From: a bacterium
GTDB lineage: Bacteria; Thermotogota; Thermotogae; Mesoaciditogales; Mesoaciditogaceae
Assembly: GCA_021800445.1 (NCBI GenBank)
Contig: JAJYYZ010000001.1
Span: 62,001-126,000, forward strand
Direction: 5' to 3'
DNA: 64,000 nucleotides
Shown: positions 43,183 through 51,805 of the stretch, piece by piece
Numbering within the stretch: position 1 is the stretch's first letter
How the letters are laid out: each line of letters begins with the position of its first letter
Translations under genes and position numbers: made by a program
The notes under the pieces: model-generated
Told to the model about the DNA's origin: nothing
The model's input: only the letters and a program-made list of their open reading frames with translations
Databases searched by the model: none

Positions 43183-43307
43183 TCTTTTGTGTTAATTCTT
43201 ATTTTAAAATTAACTTTTAAGAAATATAAATAAGGCCTTCAATGTGATCTAGTTGTTTCTCAAATTTGTGATATAATTCACTTAAATGAATACAGGAGGT
43301 GTAAAAA

Positions 43308-43574
43308 ATGTCAAAAGACGTGAAAACCGTGATGGCAATACTCATAGAAAACAGAAGAGAAACGACGGATCAGGTTCAAAAGGTTTTAACCGGCTGGGGA
43401 TGTATAATAAAAACGCGCCTCGGAATTCACGATGGCGTGTTAGACAATTGTTCTGACAAAGGCCTTTTGATACTTGAACTCGTCGGTACAAAGGATCAGC
43501 ACGAAGAATTGAAAAGAAAATTAAATCTTTTCAAAGGAGTTAAAGCAGAATACATGACTTTGTCCATTGAGTGA
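43308..43574 (+). CDS. TM1266-family iron hydrogenase system regulator-like protein
   Basis: An 88-residue ACT/NikR-like ferredoxin-fold protein: KTVMAILIENRRETTDQVQ, IIKTRLGIHDGVLDNCSDKG and LLILELVG are typical of the family named after TM1266, found with [FeFe] hydrogenase genes. No [FeFe] hydrogenase is in this window. TATAAT at 43272-43277 and AGGAGGTG before the ATG. The stop codon falls inside the terminal GTGAC of repeat copy C, so a transposon end touches the coding region. Confidence 0.8.
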   Translation: MSKDVKTVMAILIENRRETTDQVQKVLTGWGCIIKTRLGIHDGVLDNCSDKGLLILELVGTKDQHEELKRKLNLFKGVKAEYMTLSIE

Positions 43575-43627
43575 CATGCTCCCACCACTTATAAAAGTTG
43601 GAGAATTCTCGCTTAAAAGAGCGTTAA
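43571..43627 (-). repeat. IS200/IS605-type end palindrome, copy C
   Basis: On -, TTTTAACGCTCTTTTAAGCG, AGAATTCTCC, AACTTTTATAAGTGGTGGGAG, CATGTCAC; its last bases supply the stop codon of the gene at 43308-43574. One arm carries a mutation (CTCCAAC for CTCCCAC). Preceded on - by a GGGCGGC hairpin at 43630-43649. Confidence 0.75.
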
Positions 43628-43653
43628 AAGGGCGGCATATAAGCCGCCCTGAT

Positions 43654-43772
43654 GTGACATGCTCCCACCACTTATAGAAGTGGGGGGGCTTCTCGCTCAA
43701 TAGCACCTCTGTGCTAAGTATCAACGAGCTATCCCCGTGTGCCCCACGGTTCTCAAATTCATGACTAATCAT
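43654..43772 (-). mobile_element. 3' remnant of an IS200/IS605 TnpB element with right end (copy D)
   Basis: On - the frame reads ENRGAHGDSSLILSTEVLLS, which looks like the C-terminal tail seen after the zinc finger of TnpB proteins (family pattern with Gly-x-x-Gly-Asp-x-Ser). It is followed by GAGCGAGAAGCCCCCCCAC, the palindrome CCACTTCTATAAGTGG and GGGAGCATGTCAC. In intact elements this 3' part also encodes the omega RNA scaffold, with the flank serving as guide. No nuclease domain remains. The TnpB reading is by pattern only. Confidence 0.55.
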
Positions 43773-43837
43773 GATACTGAATATATTTTAGCACCGTAGA
43801 AAGAAAATGTCAAGACGTTATAATAATAAGACAAAAG

Positions 43838-43880
43838 AGCAATTCATCTCACCACTTATAGAAGTGGGAGATGAATTGCT
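43838..43880 (-). terminator. V-ATPase operon terminator built on the palindrome (copy E)
   Basis: A perfect 13-bp stem (AGCAATTCATCTC / GAGATGAATTGCT) encloses the palindrome CCACTTCTATAAGTGG. On - it is followed by TTTTGTCTTATTATTATAA. It lies 10 bases after the last V-ATPase gene and shares TTTAACCCTTTTTAAGC with the mobile palindromes but lacks the CATGTCAC end. Confidence 0.75.
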
Positions 43881-43889
43881 TAAAAAGGG

Positions 43890-44348
43890 TTAAATTCTAC
43901 CAAGAATCATTATGGATATTATCAAACCGTATATGGCGACTCCTTCGGCAAGACCTACGTATATTAACGTTCTTCCCAACATTTCAGGTTTCTCACTTAT
44001 AGCACCTATACCTGCGGCTCCGGCTATACCAACGCCTATACCTGCACCTATGGCCGCAAGACCGGTGGATAAACCCGCACCAAGTAAACCCAGACCTACA
44101 CCGTTGCTTACAATTGTCGAAGTTGCGGCTGCAGTCGTAGCAGCCAGTGCACGGCCATCTGGAATCATGGAAAGCAAGGCTATAAGACTAAAAGTTATCA
44201 CCGAACCCATGTTCATTCCAAGAATCCCTTTTCCTACCTTAACTGGAGACGAGATTTTTTTCATAACCTTTTTGCTCGTCAAGATTATTCCCAACACGAT
44301 CGTTGTTGCTATAACGACAGTTATCAATGCAACAGATACTGACATCAA
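43890..44348 (-). CDS. atpK: V-type ATPase proteolipid subunit K
   Basis: A 152-residue rotor-ring subunit. Residues about 80-150 form the classical hairpin GLLGAGLSTGLAAIGAGIGV / GLAEGVAIYGLIISI with the ion-binding Glu in AEGVAIYG. The N-terminal half adds one or two hydrophobic helices, as in clostridial V-type K subunits. The position where sodium-binding c-subunits have Gln reads Val (GIGVG), so proton use is possible; this is only a hint. AAGGAGG precedes the ATG. Last gene of the C-I-K group. Confidence 0.88.
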   Translation of the reverse strand: MMSVSVALITVVIATTIVLGIILTSKKVMKKISSPVKVGKGILGMNMGSVITFSLIALLSMIPDGRALAATTAAATSTIVSNGVGLGLLGAGLSTGLAAIGAGIGVGIAGAAGIGAISEKPEMLGRTLIYVGLAEGVAIYGLIISIMILGRI

Positions 44349-44375
44349 GATATCCTCCTTTCGAAATATAAAACT

Positions 44376-46307
44376 TCAAACTCTTTTTTCCTCTTTAAAA
44401 GAAAATGGATGGAACTCTCTTCCGCTTGCTTCGAAAAACTTTGTGAAGAATTCGTAATACGTCAACCTTAAACTCTGTATGAAGACCACAAGTCCTTCGA
44501 GCCCTACGAGTATCAATTGTCCCATCAAAAAGATCAGGATCGACCAGACATCTCCACCCTTTGCGGGTAAAACCATAAGCGTCATTATCCAAAACGCTTC
44601 AAACAACGCTTCATGTGTCAGAGCAAAGGCAGCCAACCTGACGTACGATATGGCATTGCTTAAAAAAGATATCAACGTATCGAACATGCCAAAGCCAGTT
44701 TCAACCCAAAAACCTTCACCAAGTTTGATCTTTTCTCTGGATACGATCTGTCCAAGCGGCCTTTTAAGCAACATTACAACAAGGCTTACCATTATGAGTA
44801 TCACGACTAAAGTCATGTAAGGTACCTTTCCTTCAAATAGATAAAAGGATACAGCTGTAACTGCCGGCCAGTAAAAGACAAGTCCCGCTATGCCTTCCGG
44901 AGAAAAGAGCGCCTTTTCCCAGTTTCGTTGTTTGAATCCATTTATTATGTTTAAGATCATTCCAAAACTTATCATTCCGATTCCAAAATATATGCCGACT
45001 ATCATCAATTGGTTTATCTGAATTATAGGCCTTAGCCATATGGCAGGCATCCATTCAAAGCCAAAGATAGATCCGTACATGAAACCGAAAAAGATAGACG
45101 CAGATGCGGCGCTCATCATAACGGTGCCAAATTGCTTTGAGCCTCTTTTGTACATGAAATACCCAAACAAGAAAAGAATCGCGCCGTGGCCAATATCTCC
45201 AAGCATGAATCCAAACATGAAGGTGAAAAACGCCGCGATAAAAGGAGTAGGATCTATTTCACCGTAAGATGGCGTCCCGAACATTTTCGTCACAAATTCA
45301 AATCCCTTTAGCCATCCTCCTCTGTTTTCAATCTTAACCGGAACTTCTATCCGTTTTGTTTTCATGATCTTTTCGGCTGATTCATTTACCATAAGCACAT
45401 CTTCATCGATCTTTTGATCGAATTTTTTAACCTCTTTTGATGGCATCCAGCCATTCAAAAGATAAAGGTTTCCGGTAGAAGCCGAAAAGGACTGAAGATC
45501 GTATATTCTCTTGTGAGAAATGATAAGTGGGTAATACTTATCTACGAATGCTTTGTTGGAATACAAAACCTTCTTTATCGCGAGATCGCTTTCGTTAACC
45601 GAAATTTTTGTCACTTCTATCAGTGCTTCTATTTTCGCCTTTACCTCTTTTGGAGTTCCTGTGTAATCAACTGGCAAAACATCTTCTTCAAAATATGCGG
45701 ATTGCAGAATCTGCCTTGCCTCTTCTTCAAAGTCGGGAGTGGTAAAAACAAATATCCATGAATTATCTCGATCTCTGTTTACCTCGAGAATGAGGATAGG
45801 ATCTTTAAGCGAAGATTCTATAAGATTTTCGTAGTTTCTTATCGGTACCCTTCCAAAAATCAATTTTATCCTGTTTATCTCCGTCAAATTTTCAAGATCG
45901 ATGTTAAGATTTACAAGTACATTCACATGAAAGAGCACATTTTGATAATCAGAAAGTTTCTTCATCTGATCGTTTTTCCTGTTGAAAAAAGTCTTTATGC
46001 CTTCGTTCATAAGCTTTAATTTCTTTTGAAGGTCATTTATGTGCAAAGGTTCATCAAGATTTATCTCGTTTTGATCGAATGGAGGCACGTATTCGGTCAT
46101 CTTAAGAAAATTCGTCATCTCGGTGTAAAGTTCGCGGTAAGGATTATCGATCTGTGTTTTTAAAAGGTCAGAAGTAACAGTTTCACCCATAATTTCTTTC
46201 ATATCATGTGGTTCAAAAGATTCTGACGATATGAGATCGAGGTCGTTTTTTTCTATTTTTTCACGTGGAGCAACAAAAGTTACATTTTCCATTTTAGCGA
46301 CTGCCAT
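44376..46307 (-). CDS. atpI: V-type ATPase subunit I (a subunit)
   Basis: A 643-residue stator subunit with a cytoplasmic N-terminal half (about 1-330, helical arms and alpha/beta lobes) and a C-terminal membrane half of about seven to eight helices. Family markers: PSYGEIDPTPFIAAFFTFMF, MLGDIGHGAILFLFGY-like segment, and FLSNAISYVRLAAFALTHEA with the essential Arg in YVRLAAF. It forms the ion half-channels against the K ring. It lies between subunits C and K; the spacing is under 30 bases on both sides. Confidence 0.92.
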   Translation of the reverse strand: MAVAKMENVTFVAPREKIEKNDLDLISSESFEPHDMKEIMGETVTSDLLKTQIDNPYRELYTEMTNFLKMTEYVPPFDQNEINLDEPLHINDLQKKLKLMNEGIKTFFNRKNDQMKKLSDYQNVLFHVNVLVNLNIDLENLTEINRIKLIFGRVPIRNYENLIESSLKDPILILEVNRDRDNSWIFVFTTPDFEEEARQILQSAYFEEDVLPVDYTGTPKEVKAKIEALIEVTKISVNESDLAIKKVLYSNKAFVDKYYPLIISHKRIYDLQSFSASTGNLYLLNGWMPSKEVKKFDQKIDEDVLMVNESAEKIMKTKRIEVPVKIENRGGWLKGFEFVTKMFGTPSYGEIDPTPFIAAFFTFMFGFMLGDIGHGAILFLFGYFMYKRGSKQFGTVMMSAASASIFFGFMYGSIFGFEWMPAIWLRPIIQINQLMIVGIYFGIGMISFGMILNIINGFKQRNWEKALFSPEGIAGLVFYWPAVTAVSFYLFEGKVPYMTLVVILIMVSLVVMLLKRPLGQIVSREKIKLGEGFWVETGFGMFDTLISFLSNAISYVRLAAFALTHEALFEAFWIMTLMVLPAKGGDVWSILIFLMGQLILVGLEGLVVFIQSLRLTYYEFFTKFFEASGREFHPFSFKEEKRV

Positions 46308-46316
46308 GCCAACACC

Positions 46317-47390
46317 TCAAAATTCGTTTATTAACCTCTCTTTTATTTCTTCGACTTTCAGTCCATACCTTACACCTTCTGTTATCGTAGACAAATCCAT
46401 TATTTCATATTCTTTAAGTAAAAAGTAATGAAAATAAACGGCAATTGAAAAATTACCGAGTTTTGTTATTGATTCTCTTGCTTTACGTTGAAGAAATCTT
46501 CTCTCGGCAAGGGTTATCCTATCGATAAAATTGTCCTCACTCATATCTTTGAATATCTCCGCGTAAGGGCCTGCTTTCAAAACGTCAAGCATCTCTTTTA
46601 TTTCTTTAGCATCACACATGGCGTGCAAATCATCGGGTTTGAGTCTGAAATGAAAAGATAGCAATGAATTGTAGAGTTCTTCGGGTTTAAGATCGTAAAA
46701 AGCCTTTGCGCGGGCTATTCTTTCTATATCTATCATATCCGCTCTTTCGCCTGTCAGTTCTTTAACGACAACTTGATCTTTCGTGCCTAAATTCTTCGAT
46801 GCACTAATTATCTTTGAAAAAAGCCAACCATCGATGGCATTTTCGAGCACGGCTATAAGGTTAACAGCGGTACTTTTTTTGTAACTCGAAAAGACATTCC
46901 TCACAACTTCTTGATATGAAGTTCCGGCGAGATTATCCAGCACTTCATCTTGATTTTTTGAGTTTGAAATTTTAACCGGATCTATCGTTGCTCTTTCTCC
47001 GAGATTGAAAAAGATCTTCTTCGATTCTTCAACCTTTATTTCTTTCCGATTGATGAAATTTCTTAGCGCAAGTTTTAAATTCTCAACTTCATACCTGTAA
47101 AAAAGCAAGTGCATGAAATCTTTGTCAAAGGTCACGAAAAAAGTGAAGATTTTCTTCATATCTTTAAGCAGATCCTCTTGAAGTAAATTTTCGAGATCCC
47201 TTCTGTGGATTTCATCGGGATTAAGATTTCCCATGGTATCTGAATACATCTTTGTACTTTGAATGTAACTCACAACATCACGAACGGCCTTTTGATTAAC
47301 CAAATTTTTATAATCTTCAGGTGTTAAAAGTTCACTTGACAGCGCGTAAAGTTTTGCCGATACGCCTGCATATTTAACAAAACCTATCAT
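46317..47390 (-). CDS. atpC: V-type ATPase subunit C (AC39-like)
   Basis: A 357-residue, almost all-helical protein that links the central stalk to the membrane ring. Family pattern: KYAGVSAKLYALSSELLTPED at the start and YRYEVENLKLALRNFIN in the middle. GGAGG lies 5 bases before the ATG. A promoter in the end of murJ (47417-47445) begins this C-I-K operon. The catalytic genes A, B, D, E and F do not follow and must be elsewhere. Confidence 0.88.
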   Translation of the reverse strand: MIGFVKYAGVSAKLYALSSELLTPEDYKNLVNQKAVRDVVSYIQSTKMYSDTMGNLNPDEIHRRDLENLLQEDLLKDMKKIFTFFVTFDKDFMHLLFYRYEVENLKLALRNFINRKEIKVEESKKIFFNLGERATIDPVKISNSKNQDEVLDNLAGTSYQEVVRNVFSSYKKSTAVNLIAVLENAIDGWLFSKIISASKNLGTKDQVVVKELTGERADMIDIERIARAKAFYDLKPEELYNSLLSFHFRLKPDDLHAMCDAKEIKEMLDVLKAGPYAEIFKDMSEDNFIDRITLAERRFLQRKARESITKLGNFSIAVYFHYFLLKEYEIMDLSTITEGVRYGLKVEEIKERLINEF

Positions 47391-47416
47391 ATTGGCCTCC
47401 GAAAAATCACATAAAC

Positions 47417-47445
47417 ATTATATCACTTATTTTTTGGTGCTTCAA
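47417..47445 (-). promoter_or_regulatory. Promoter of the V-ATPase C-I-K operon
   Basis: On -, TTGAAG (47445-47440), 17-base spacer, TATAAT (47422-47417). The -35 box lies in the last codons of murJ. Confidence 0.75.
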
Positions 47446-48940
47446 ATCTGCGAATTTTTGAGATGATCATTTTCATTTCATTCCTCCCGAAAAAGAAAAG
47501 CATGACAAGAAATATTACGATCTCAAGGATATATTTCGGAAGAGACGGCATTTTAGAAAATGGTATCAGAAAAACAATCACGTAAACAAAAGATGTTAAG
47601 GTGGGCAAAATGGTTTTTATGGAGAAAAAACTGCCCATTTTGAATTCAAAATCAAGATCATACAAGATTAAAAACAGCAACAGAAATGAGACTATACTCG
47701 AAGACGCCGCTATTCCGGCCTGTTTAAATGGCATCATCAATATCCAGTCCAAGTACGCGTTTACGAAAAGCATAGGAATACTTATCAAAGCAAGACGTAT
47801 GGTCTTTTTTTGCGCTATGTAAATGTTGCCAAGTATGCCTGTCAATGGAACGGTTATTATCATCGTCGAGTAGGCGATAAGAGCGACCGATGTCATTGCC
47901 GTCGATTCGACCGTGAAAGCGCCTCTCTGGTATATTATCCTGACTATGATATCTGAGGCAACTATCGTGAATGCCGTTATCGGGGCAAGGATCTTTACAA
48001 GTGATTCCACCATCATGCGCGTTTTTTTCAAAATTGCTTTTTTGTCAAATATGGCAGCGCTCTCTGAGATACTCGTCAAAGAAGATGTCACAATTCCCGC
48101 CGTCATGATGCCGTTTATCATTCCCACAATCGTGAAAGAATAGTTCAGCGCAGAAACACTTCCAACGGCAAGGCCAGACGCGAATGCTCTATCTACAACG
48201 CCATTTATCGTTGCAACGGCAGATGATAAAAAAAGAGGGGCGGCAAAGTAAAAGGTCTTTCTCGTAAGATTTTTTGAAAATTTTCCGAAGGGGAAATTAC
48301 CCCATATCTTTCTACTGTAAAAGTACGCCACAAATCCTATCGCACCGGTTCCAAACTCCAAAGAAATAGCGTAAGCGCCTTCTTTCATGAATGGTGCAAA
48401 AACAAGCAAAGCGGGAATTAAAAATAAATTCGTTGAGAATTGCGCTATCGAGTATTGAAAAAACATCCTTTCAGCCCTTAAAAAAGCGCCAAAAAGGTTA
48501 GACCATCCATTTAACAAAGGCAAAAGTGAATAAATTCTGAGATAATTTTCCGCCAGGCCAAGTTGATCGCCGCTAAAGCCGGGTGCGAAAACCTTCATGT
48601 AAACATTGGGGAAAACAGCAAGCGTGATCCCGAAAAGTATCAAAAAAAGAGATGTGAAAGTTAAAAGTCCCTTCGCGTAAGACTCGGCCACCGCTTCGCC
48701 GTGCTTTTTCTCTTCGATATAAATCGGTATCGCTATTGATGCAAAAGCACCGGCGATTATGCCGGCAACGATATCTGTCGGTCCAAGCGCTATTATAACC
48801 GCGTCGTATCCGCTGCTCGTACCGAATAACATGCCGGCAAGCAGTTGTCTTACAAAGCCGAGCAATTTAGAGGCCGCAACGAAAACGGTGATCCAAAACG
48901 TACCTGAGATTATATCTTGAGACGTCATTTGTTTATTCAT
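47423..48940 (-). CDS. murJ: Lipid II flippase MurJ (MviN family)
   Basis: A 505-residue membrane protein with about 14 helices of the MOP superfamily. The N-terminal ASKLLGFVRQLLAGMLFG and the conserved loop GAFASIAIPIYIEE are typical of MurJ. It flips lipid II for peptidoglycan synthesis, matching the divergent eno-mur cluster. AAGGA lies before the ATG. Divergent from eno with about 125 bases between. Confidence 0.9.
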   Translation of the reverse strand: MNKQMTSQDIISGTFWITVFVAASKLLGFVRQLLAGMLFGTSSGYDAVIIALGPTDIVAGIIAGAFASIAIPIYIEEKKHGEAVAESYAKGLLTFTSLFLILFGITLAVFPNVYMKVFAPGFSGDQLGLAENYLRIYSLLPLLNGWSNLFGAFLRAERMFFQYSIAQFSTNLFLIPALLVFAPFMKEGAYAISLEFGTGAIGFVAYFYSRKIWGNFPFGKFSKNLTRKTFYFAAPLFLSSAVATINGVVDRAFASGLAVGSVSALNYSFTIVGMINGIMTAGIVTSSLTSISESAAIFDKKAILKKTRMMVESLVKILAPITAFTIVASDIIVRIIYQRGAFTVESTAMTSVALIAYSTMIITVPLTGILGNIYIAQKKTIRLALISIPMLFVNAYLDWILMMPFKQAGIAASSSIVSFLLLFLILYDLDFEFKMGSFFSIKTILPTLTSFVYVIVFLIPFSKMPSLPKYILEIVIFLVMLFFFGRNEMKMIISKIRRFEAPKNK

Positions 48941-49013
48941 CTTTTTATCCTTGATTATTCAACATTCAACAAAAACATGTTTATTTTACCATACATTCTG
49001 AATACTCATGTGA

Positions 49014-49019
49014 TATAAT
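49014..49019 (+). promoter_or_regulatory. -10 box of the eno-mur operon
   Basis: TATAAT preceded by TG (extended -10, TGATATAAT); no clear -35. It lies 46 bases before the eno start. Confidence 0.55.
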
Positions 49020-49064
49020 ACTTTTGGAAAATTTTTTATAATACTTCAGTAGGAGGTCAGAAAG

Positions 49065-50351
49065 ATGCATACCGATATAATTGATGTAAGGGCCATGGAA
49101 GTCCTTGACTCAAGAGGAAATCCAACGGTTGAAGTTGATGTCTTGCTTGAAGACGGAAACACCGGCATGGCAATGGTTCCATCCGGAGCATCAACCGGCA
49201 AACACGAAGCGCTTGAATTGAGAGATGGCGCAAAAAGGTACGATGGCAAAGGCGTTGAACGGGCAGTTGAAAATGTCAACGAAAAAATCGCGCCAAGAGT
49301 TGTCGGGCTTAACGTTTTCGATCAGGCTTACGTTGATAAAACCATGATCGATCTTGATGGCACACCAAACAAATCCGTGCTTGGAGCCAACGCAATTTTA
49401 GGTGTTTCGATGGCAGTCGCACGTGCCGCCGCAAACGCACTTTACATGGATCTCTACGAATATTTGGGAGGACCAAATTCAAAGACTCTGCCAGTACCGA
49501 TGATGAACGTCATCAACGGTGGTAAGCATGCCGATAGTGGCCTTGATATACAGGAATTCTTGATAGTTCCGGCCGGTGCTCCGAATTTCAAAGAGGCCTT
49601 AAGATACGGTGCTGAAACTTTTCAGGCTTTGAAATCCATTCTCAAGTCGATGAAGATGGTTACCTCTGTTGGTGATGAAGGCGGTTTTGCCCCGCAACTT
49701 GGTTCTAACGAAGAAGCAATAGAAGTTATCGTCAAAGCCATAGAAAAAGCCGGTTACAAACCCGGGAAAGATATCTACGTTGCGATAGACTCGGCCCCAG
49801 ACTCATTTTGGAATGATACAAAGAAAAAATATCATTTCGGCGGAAAAGACATAACAACAGATGAACTTCTCGAATTTTACAAAAAAATCGTGGATAAATA
49901 TCCGATGATATCTTTGGAAGATCCATTCTACGAGGAAGATTGGGATGGCTTCACGAAGGTCACAAAAGAATTGGGACACAAAAATCAGATAATAGGAGAC
50001 GATCTTTACGTTACCAACATCTCAAGGTTGAAGATCGGTATAGAGAAAAAAGCCTCCAATTCCATATTGATAAAATTGAATCAAATAGGAACTGTTACGG
50101 AAACATTGGACACAATAGAATACGCAAAAACGCACGGTTTCACGTGTGTCGTTTCTCACAGATCCGGCGAGACCGAAGACACCTTCATAGCGGATCTTGC
50201 CGTTGCAGCAAATACAGGACTCATAAAGACAGGTTCACTTTCGCGAAGCGAAAGAATATCCAAATACAACAGATTGCTCAAGATAGAATCCAAACTGGGA
50301 TCTGTTGCTGTTTACAGGGGACTCGATGCTTTTTATTCCATAAAAAGATGA
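49065..50351 (+). CDS. eno: Enolase
   Basis: A 428-residue glycolytic enzyme that converts 2-phosphoglycerate to phosphoenolpyruvate. Signatures: [72 protein letters not shown] and [17 protein letters not shown]. All metal ligands and catalytic Lys/Glu segments are present. AGGAGG lies before the ATG. Its stop overlaps the murE start (ATGA), so phosphoenolpyruvate supply (a MurA substrate) and wall synthesis are co-expressed. Enolase is the classic target of fluoride with phosphate, yet no crcB motif is seen here. Confidence 0.97.
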   Translation: MHTDIIDVRAMEVLDSRGNPTVEVDVLLEDGNTGMAMVPSGASTGKHEALELRDGAKRYDGKGVERAVENVNEKIAPRVVGLNVFDQAYVDKTMIDLDGTPNKSVLGANAILGVSMAVARAAANALYMDLYEYLGGPNSKTLPVPMMNVINGGKHADSGLDIQEFLIVPAGAPNFKEALRYGAETFQALKSILKSMKMVTSVGDEGGFAPQLGSNEEAIEVIVKAIEKAGYKPGKDIYVAIDSAPDSFWNDTKKKYHFGGKDITTDELLEFYKKIVDKYPMISLEDPFYEEDWDGFTKVTKELGHKNQIIGDDLYVTNISRLKIGIEKKASNSILIKLNQIGTVTETLDTIEYAKTHGFTCVVSHRSGETEDTFIADLAVAANTGLIKTGSLSRSERISKYNRLLKIESKLGSVAVYRGLDAFYSIKR

Positions 50352-51805
50352 GATTTTCTGAAATTGTCGGATTACTTTCAAAATATGATCTCGTCAAAAC
50401 TCACAACCTGTCCGACGATCCTGAGATAAAAGATATTTCGGAGGATTCAAGAAAAACCAAAACAGGCGATCTCTTCATCTGCGTGAAGGGATCGCGTTTT
50501 GATTCTCACACGGTCGCAAATTCAACGAACGCAAGTGCGTTGATATGCCAATATGAAATCAAAACGGATAAACCTTACGCGATCGTAAAAAACATACGAC
50601 TTGCAATTTCTCTTACGGTATACAATTTTTATGGTCCATTTGACAATCTCCGCTTCTTTGCCGTCACCGGTACGAAAGGAAAAACGACCGCAGCGACGCT
50701 TTTTAAAGAGATAACAAACGCGAATGAAGACAAATGCGCTCTCATGACAACAGTTGCGAATTCAACCCCGAATTTTTTTGAATTATCGGATCACACCACG
50801 CAATCTCCTTTGTATTTCGCACAACTTCTCAAAAGATCCATCGATGAAGGGGCAAAATTTGCTTCTCTTGAGGCATCTTCTCAGGGCCTTGACATGAAAA
50901 GACTTGATGGTCTTTTTTTTGATAGAATCGCATTTTTAAATCTTACAAGGGATCATTTCGACACGCATATGAATTTCGAGAATTATTTCGAAGCAAAAGC
51001 GCATCTTTTAGACCTTGTAAAACCCGATGGAATTGTTTTTGTGAATTCAGATGACGGAAAATGGGCAAAACTTTACGCAAAGCGTGGCATAGACAAAGGT
51101 TTAAAGGTTGTAACTTACGGTACCGGTGGAGACATGAAATTGAAAGTGACGAAAGCGGATGACAGCGGTACTCAATTCAGATTTAAAATAGACGGAGAAG
51201 ATTTTGATTTTTCAAGTACCGTGATAGGTGATTTTATGGCCTATGACCTTGCCGCATCTATTCTCGCCGCTGTTTCTTTCGGAATTGGCATTGAAGTCAT
51301 ACAAAAAGCCGTTAACAACTTTGCCGGAGTCGAGGGAAGACTTGAAAGACATCATTCAGATGGTTATGATTTTTACATAGATTACGCACATACTCCTGCA
51401 GCACTCGAAGCGGTTTTGAAATTCGTGCGAAAGTTAACACAAGGGCGTGTCATCGTCGTCTTTGGAGCAGGCGGAGATGCGGACAGAGGTAAACGTCCTT
51501 TGATGGGATCAATGGTACAGAAATATTCCGATCTTATGTTCTTGACAAATGACAATCCCAAATCAGAGGATCCACTTAAAATCATAGATGAGGTTATGAA
51601 TGGCATTTCGGATCGAAGCAAACTTCACGTTGTACCGGACAGAAAACAGGCAATCGAAATGGCTTTGAAAACGTGGAAGACTGGAGACAAAGTTGTGATA
51701 GCCGGTAAAGGTCATGAAAGAGTTCAAATTTTCAACGGCTACGAAGTGCCCTTCAAAGACAGAGACGTTGCCTTTGAGATATTGAAAGGAATGAGTCGCA
51801 TTTGA
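50348..51805 (+). CDS. murE: UDP-MurNAc-tripeptide ligase (MurE)
   Basis: A 485-residue Mur ligase that adds the third amino acid to UDP-MurNAc-L-Ala-D-Glu. ATP loop: [14 protein letters not shown]; other markers [33 protein letters not shown] (carbamylated Lys region), [14 protein letters not shown] and [10 protein letters not shown]. The specificity loop reads DNPK rather than the DNPR of meso-diaminopimelate enzymes, so the added residue (DAP or lysine, as in Thermotoga) is uncertain. The ATG overlaps the eno stop; a much longer in-frame extension through eno is not used. Confidence 0.93.
   Translation: MRFSEIVGLLSKYDLVKTHNLSDDPEIKDISEDSRKTKTGDLFICVKGSRFDSHTVANSTNASALICQYEIKTDKPYAIVKNIRLAISLTVYNFYGPFDNLRFFAVTGTKGKTTAATLFKEITNANEDKCALMTTVANSTPNFFELSDHTTQSPLYFAQLLKRSIDEGAKFASLEASSQGLDMKRLDGLFFDRIAFLNLTRDHFDTHMNFENYFEAKAHLLDLVKPDGIVFVNSDDGKWAKLYAKRGIDKGLKVVTYGTGGDMKLKVTKADDSGTQFRFKIDGEDFDFSSTVIGDFMAYDLAASILAAVSFGIGIEVIQKAVNNFAGVEGRLERHHSDGYDFYIDYAHTPAALEAVLKFVRKLTQGRVIVVFGAGGDADRGKRPLMGSMVQKYSDLMFLTNDNPKSEDPLKIIDEVMNGISDRSKLHVVPDRKQAIEMALKTWKTGDKVVIAGKGHERVQIFNGYEVPFKDRDVAFEILKGMSRI

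Larger units (their letters stand above)
43575..43889. other. Repeat-filled intergenic region between TM1266-like gene and V-ATPase operon
   Basis: This 315-base stretch holds repeat copies C, D and E and the hairpin GGGCGGC-ttatat-GCCGCCC (43630-43649). No complete gene is visible. Confidence 0.6.

Noticed and set aside
43521-43772. 83-codon frame on - as a functional gene
   Set aside because: It spans a transposon remnant and two palindromes and stops in an unrelated gene; better read as a tnpB 3' relict.
44395-45054. Small frames opposite or inside the V-ATPase I gene
   Set aside because: Shadow frames of a well-defined membrane protein gene.
48941-49064. Fluoride riboswitch upstream of enolase
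   Set aside because: Enolase is a known crcB-linked gene elsewhere, but this leader has only an AT-rich stretch without the GATG/CTGATG blocks or pseudoknot.
49940-50347. Long N-terminal extension of MurE through the enolase gene
   Set aside because: It is just the open alternate frame of eno; the ATG at 50348 overlaps the eno stop in the usual way and gives a normal MurE length.
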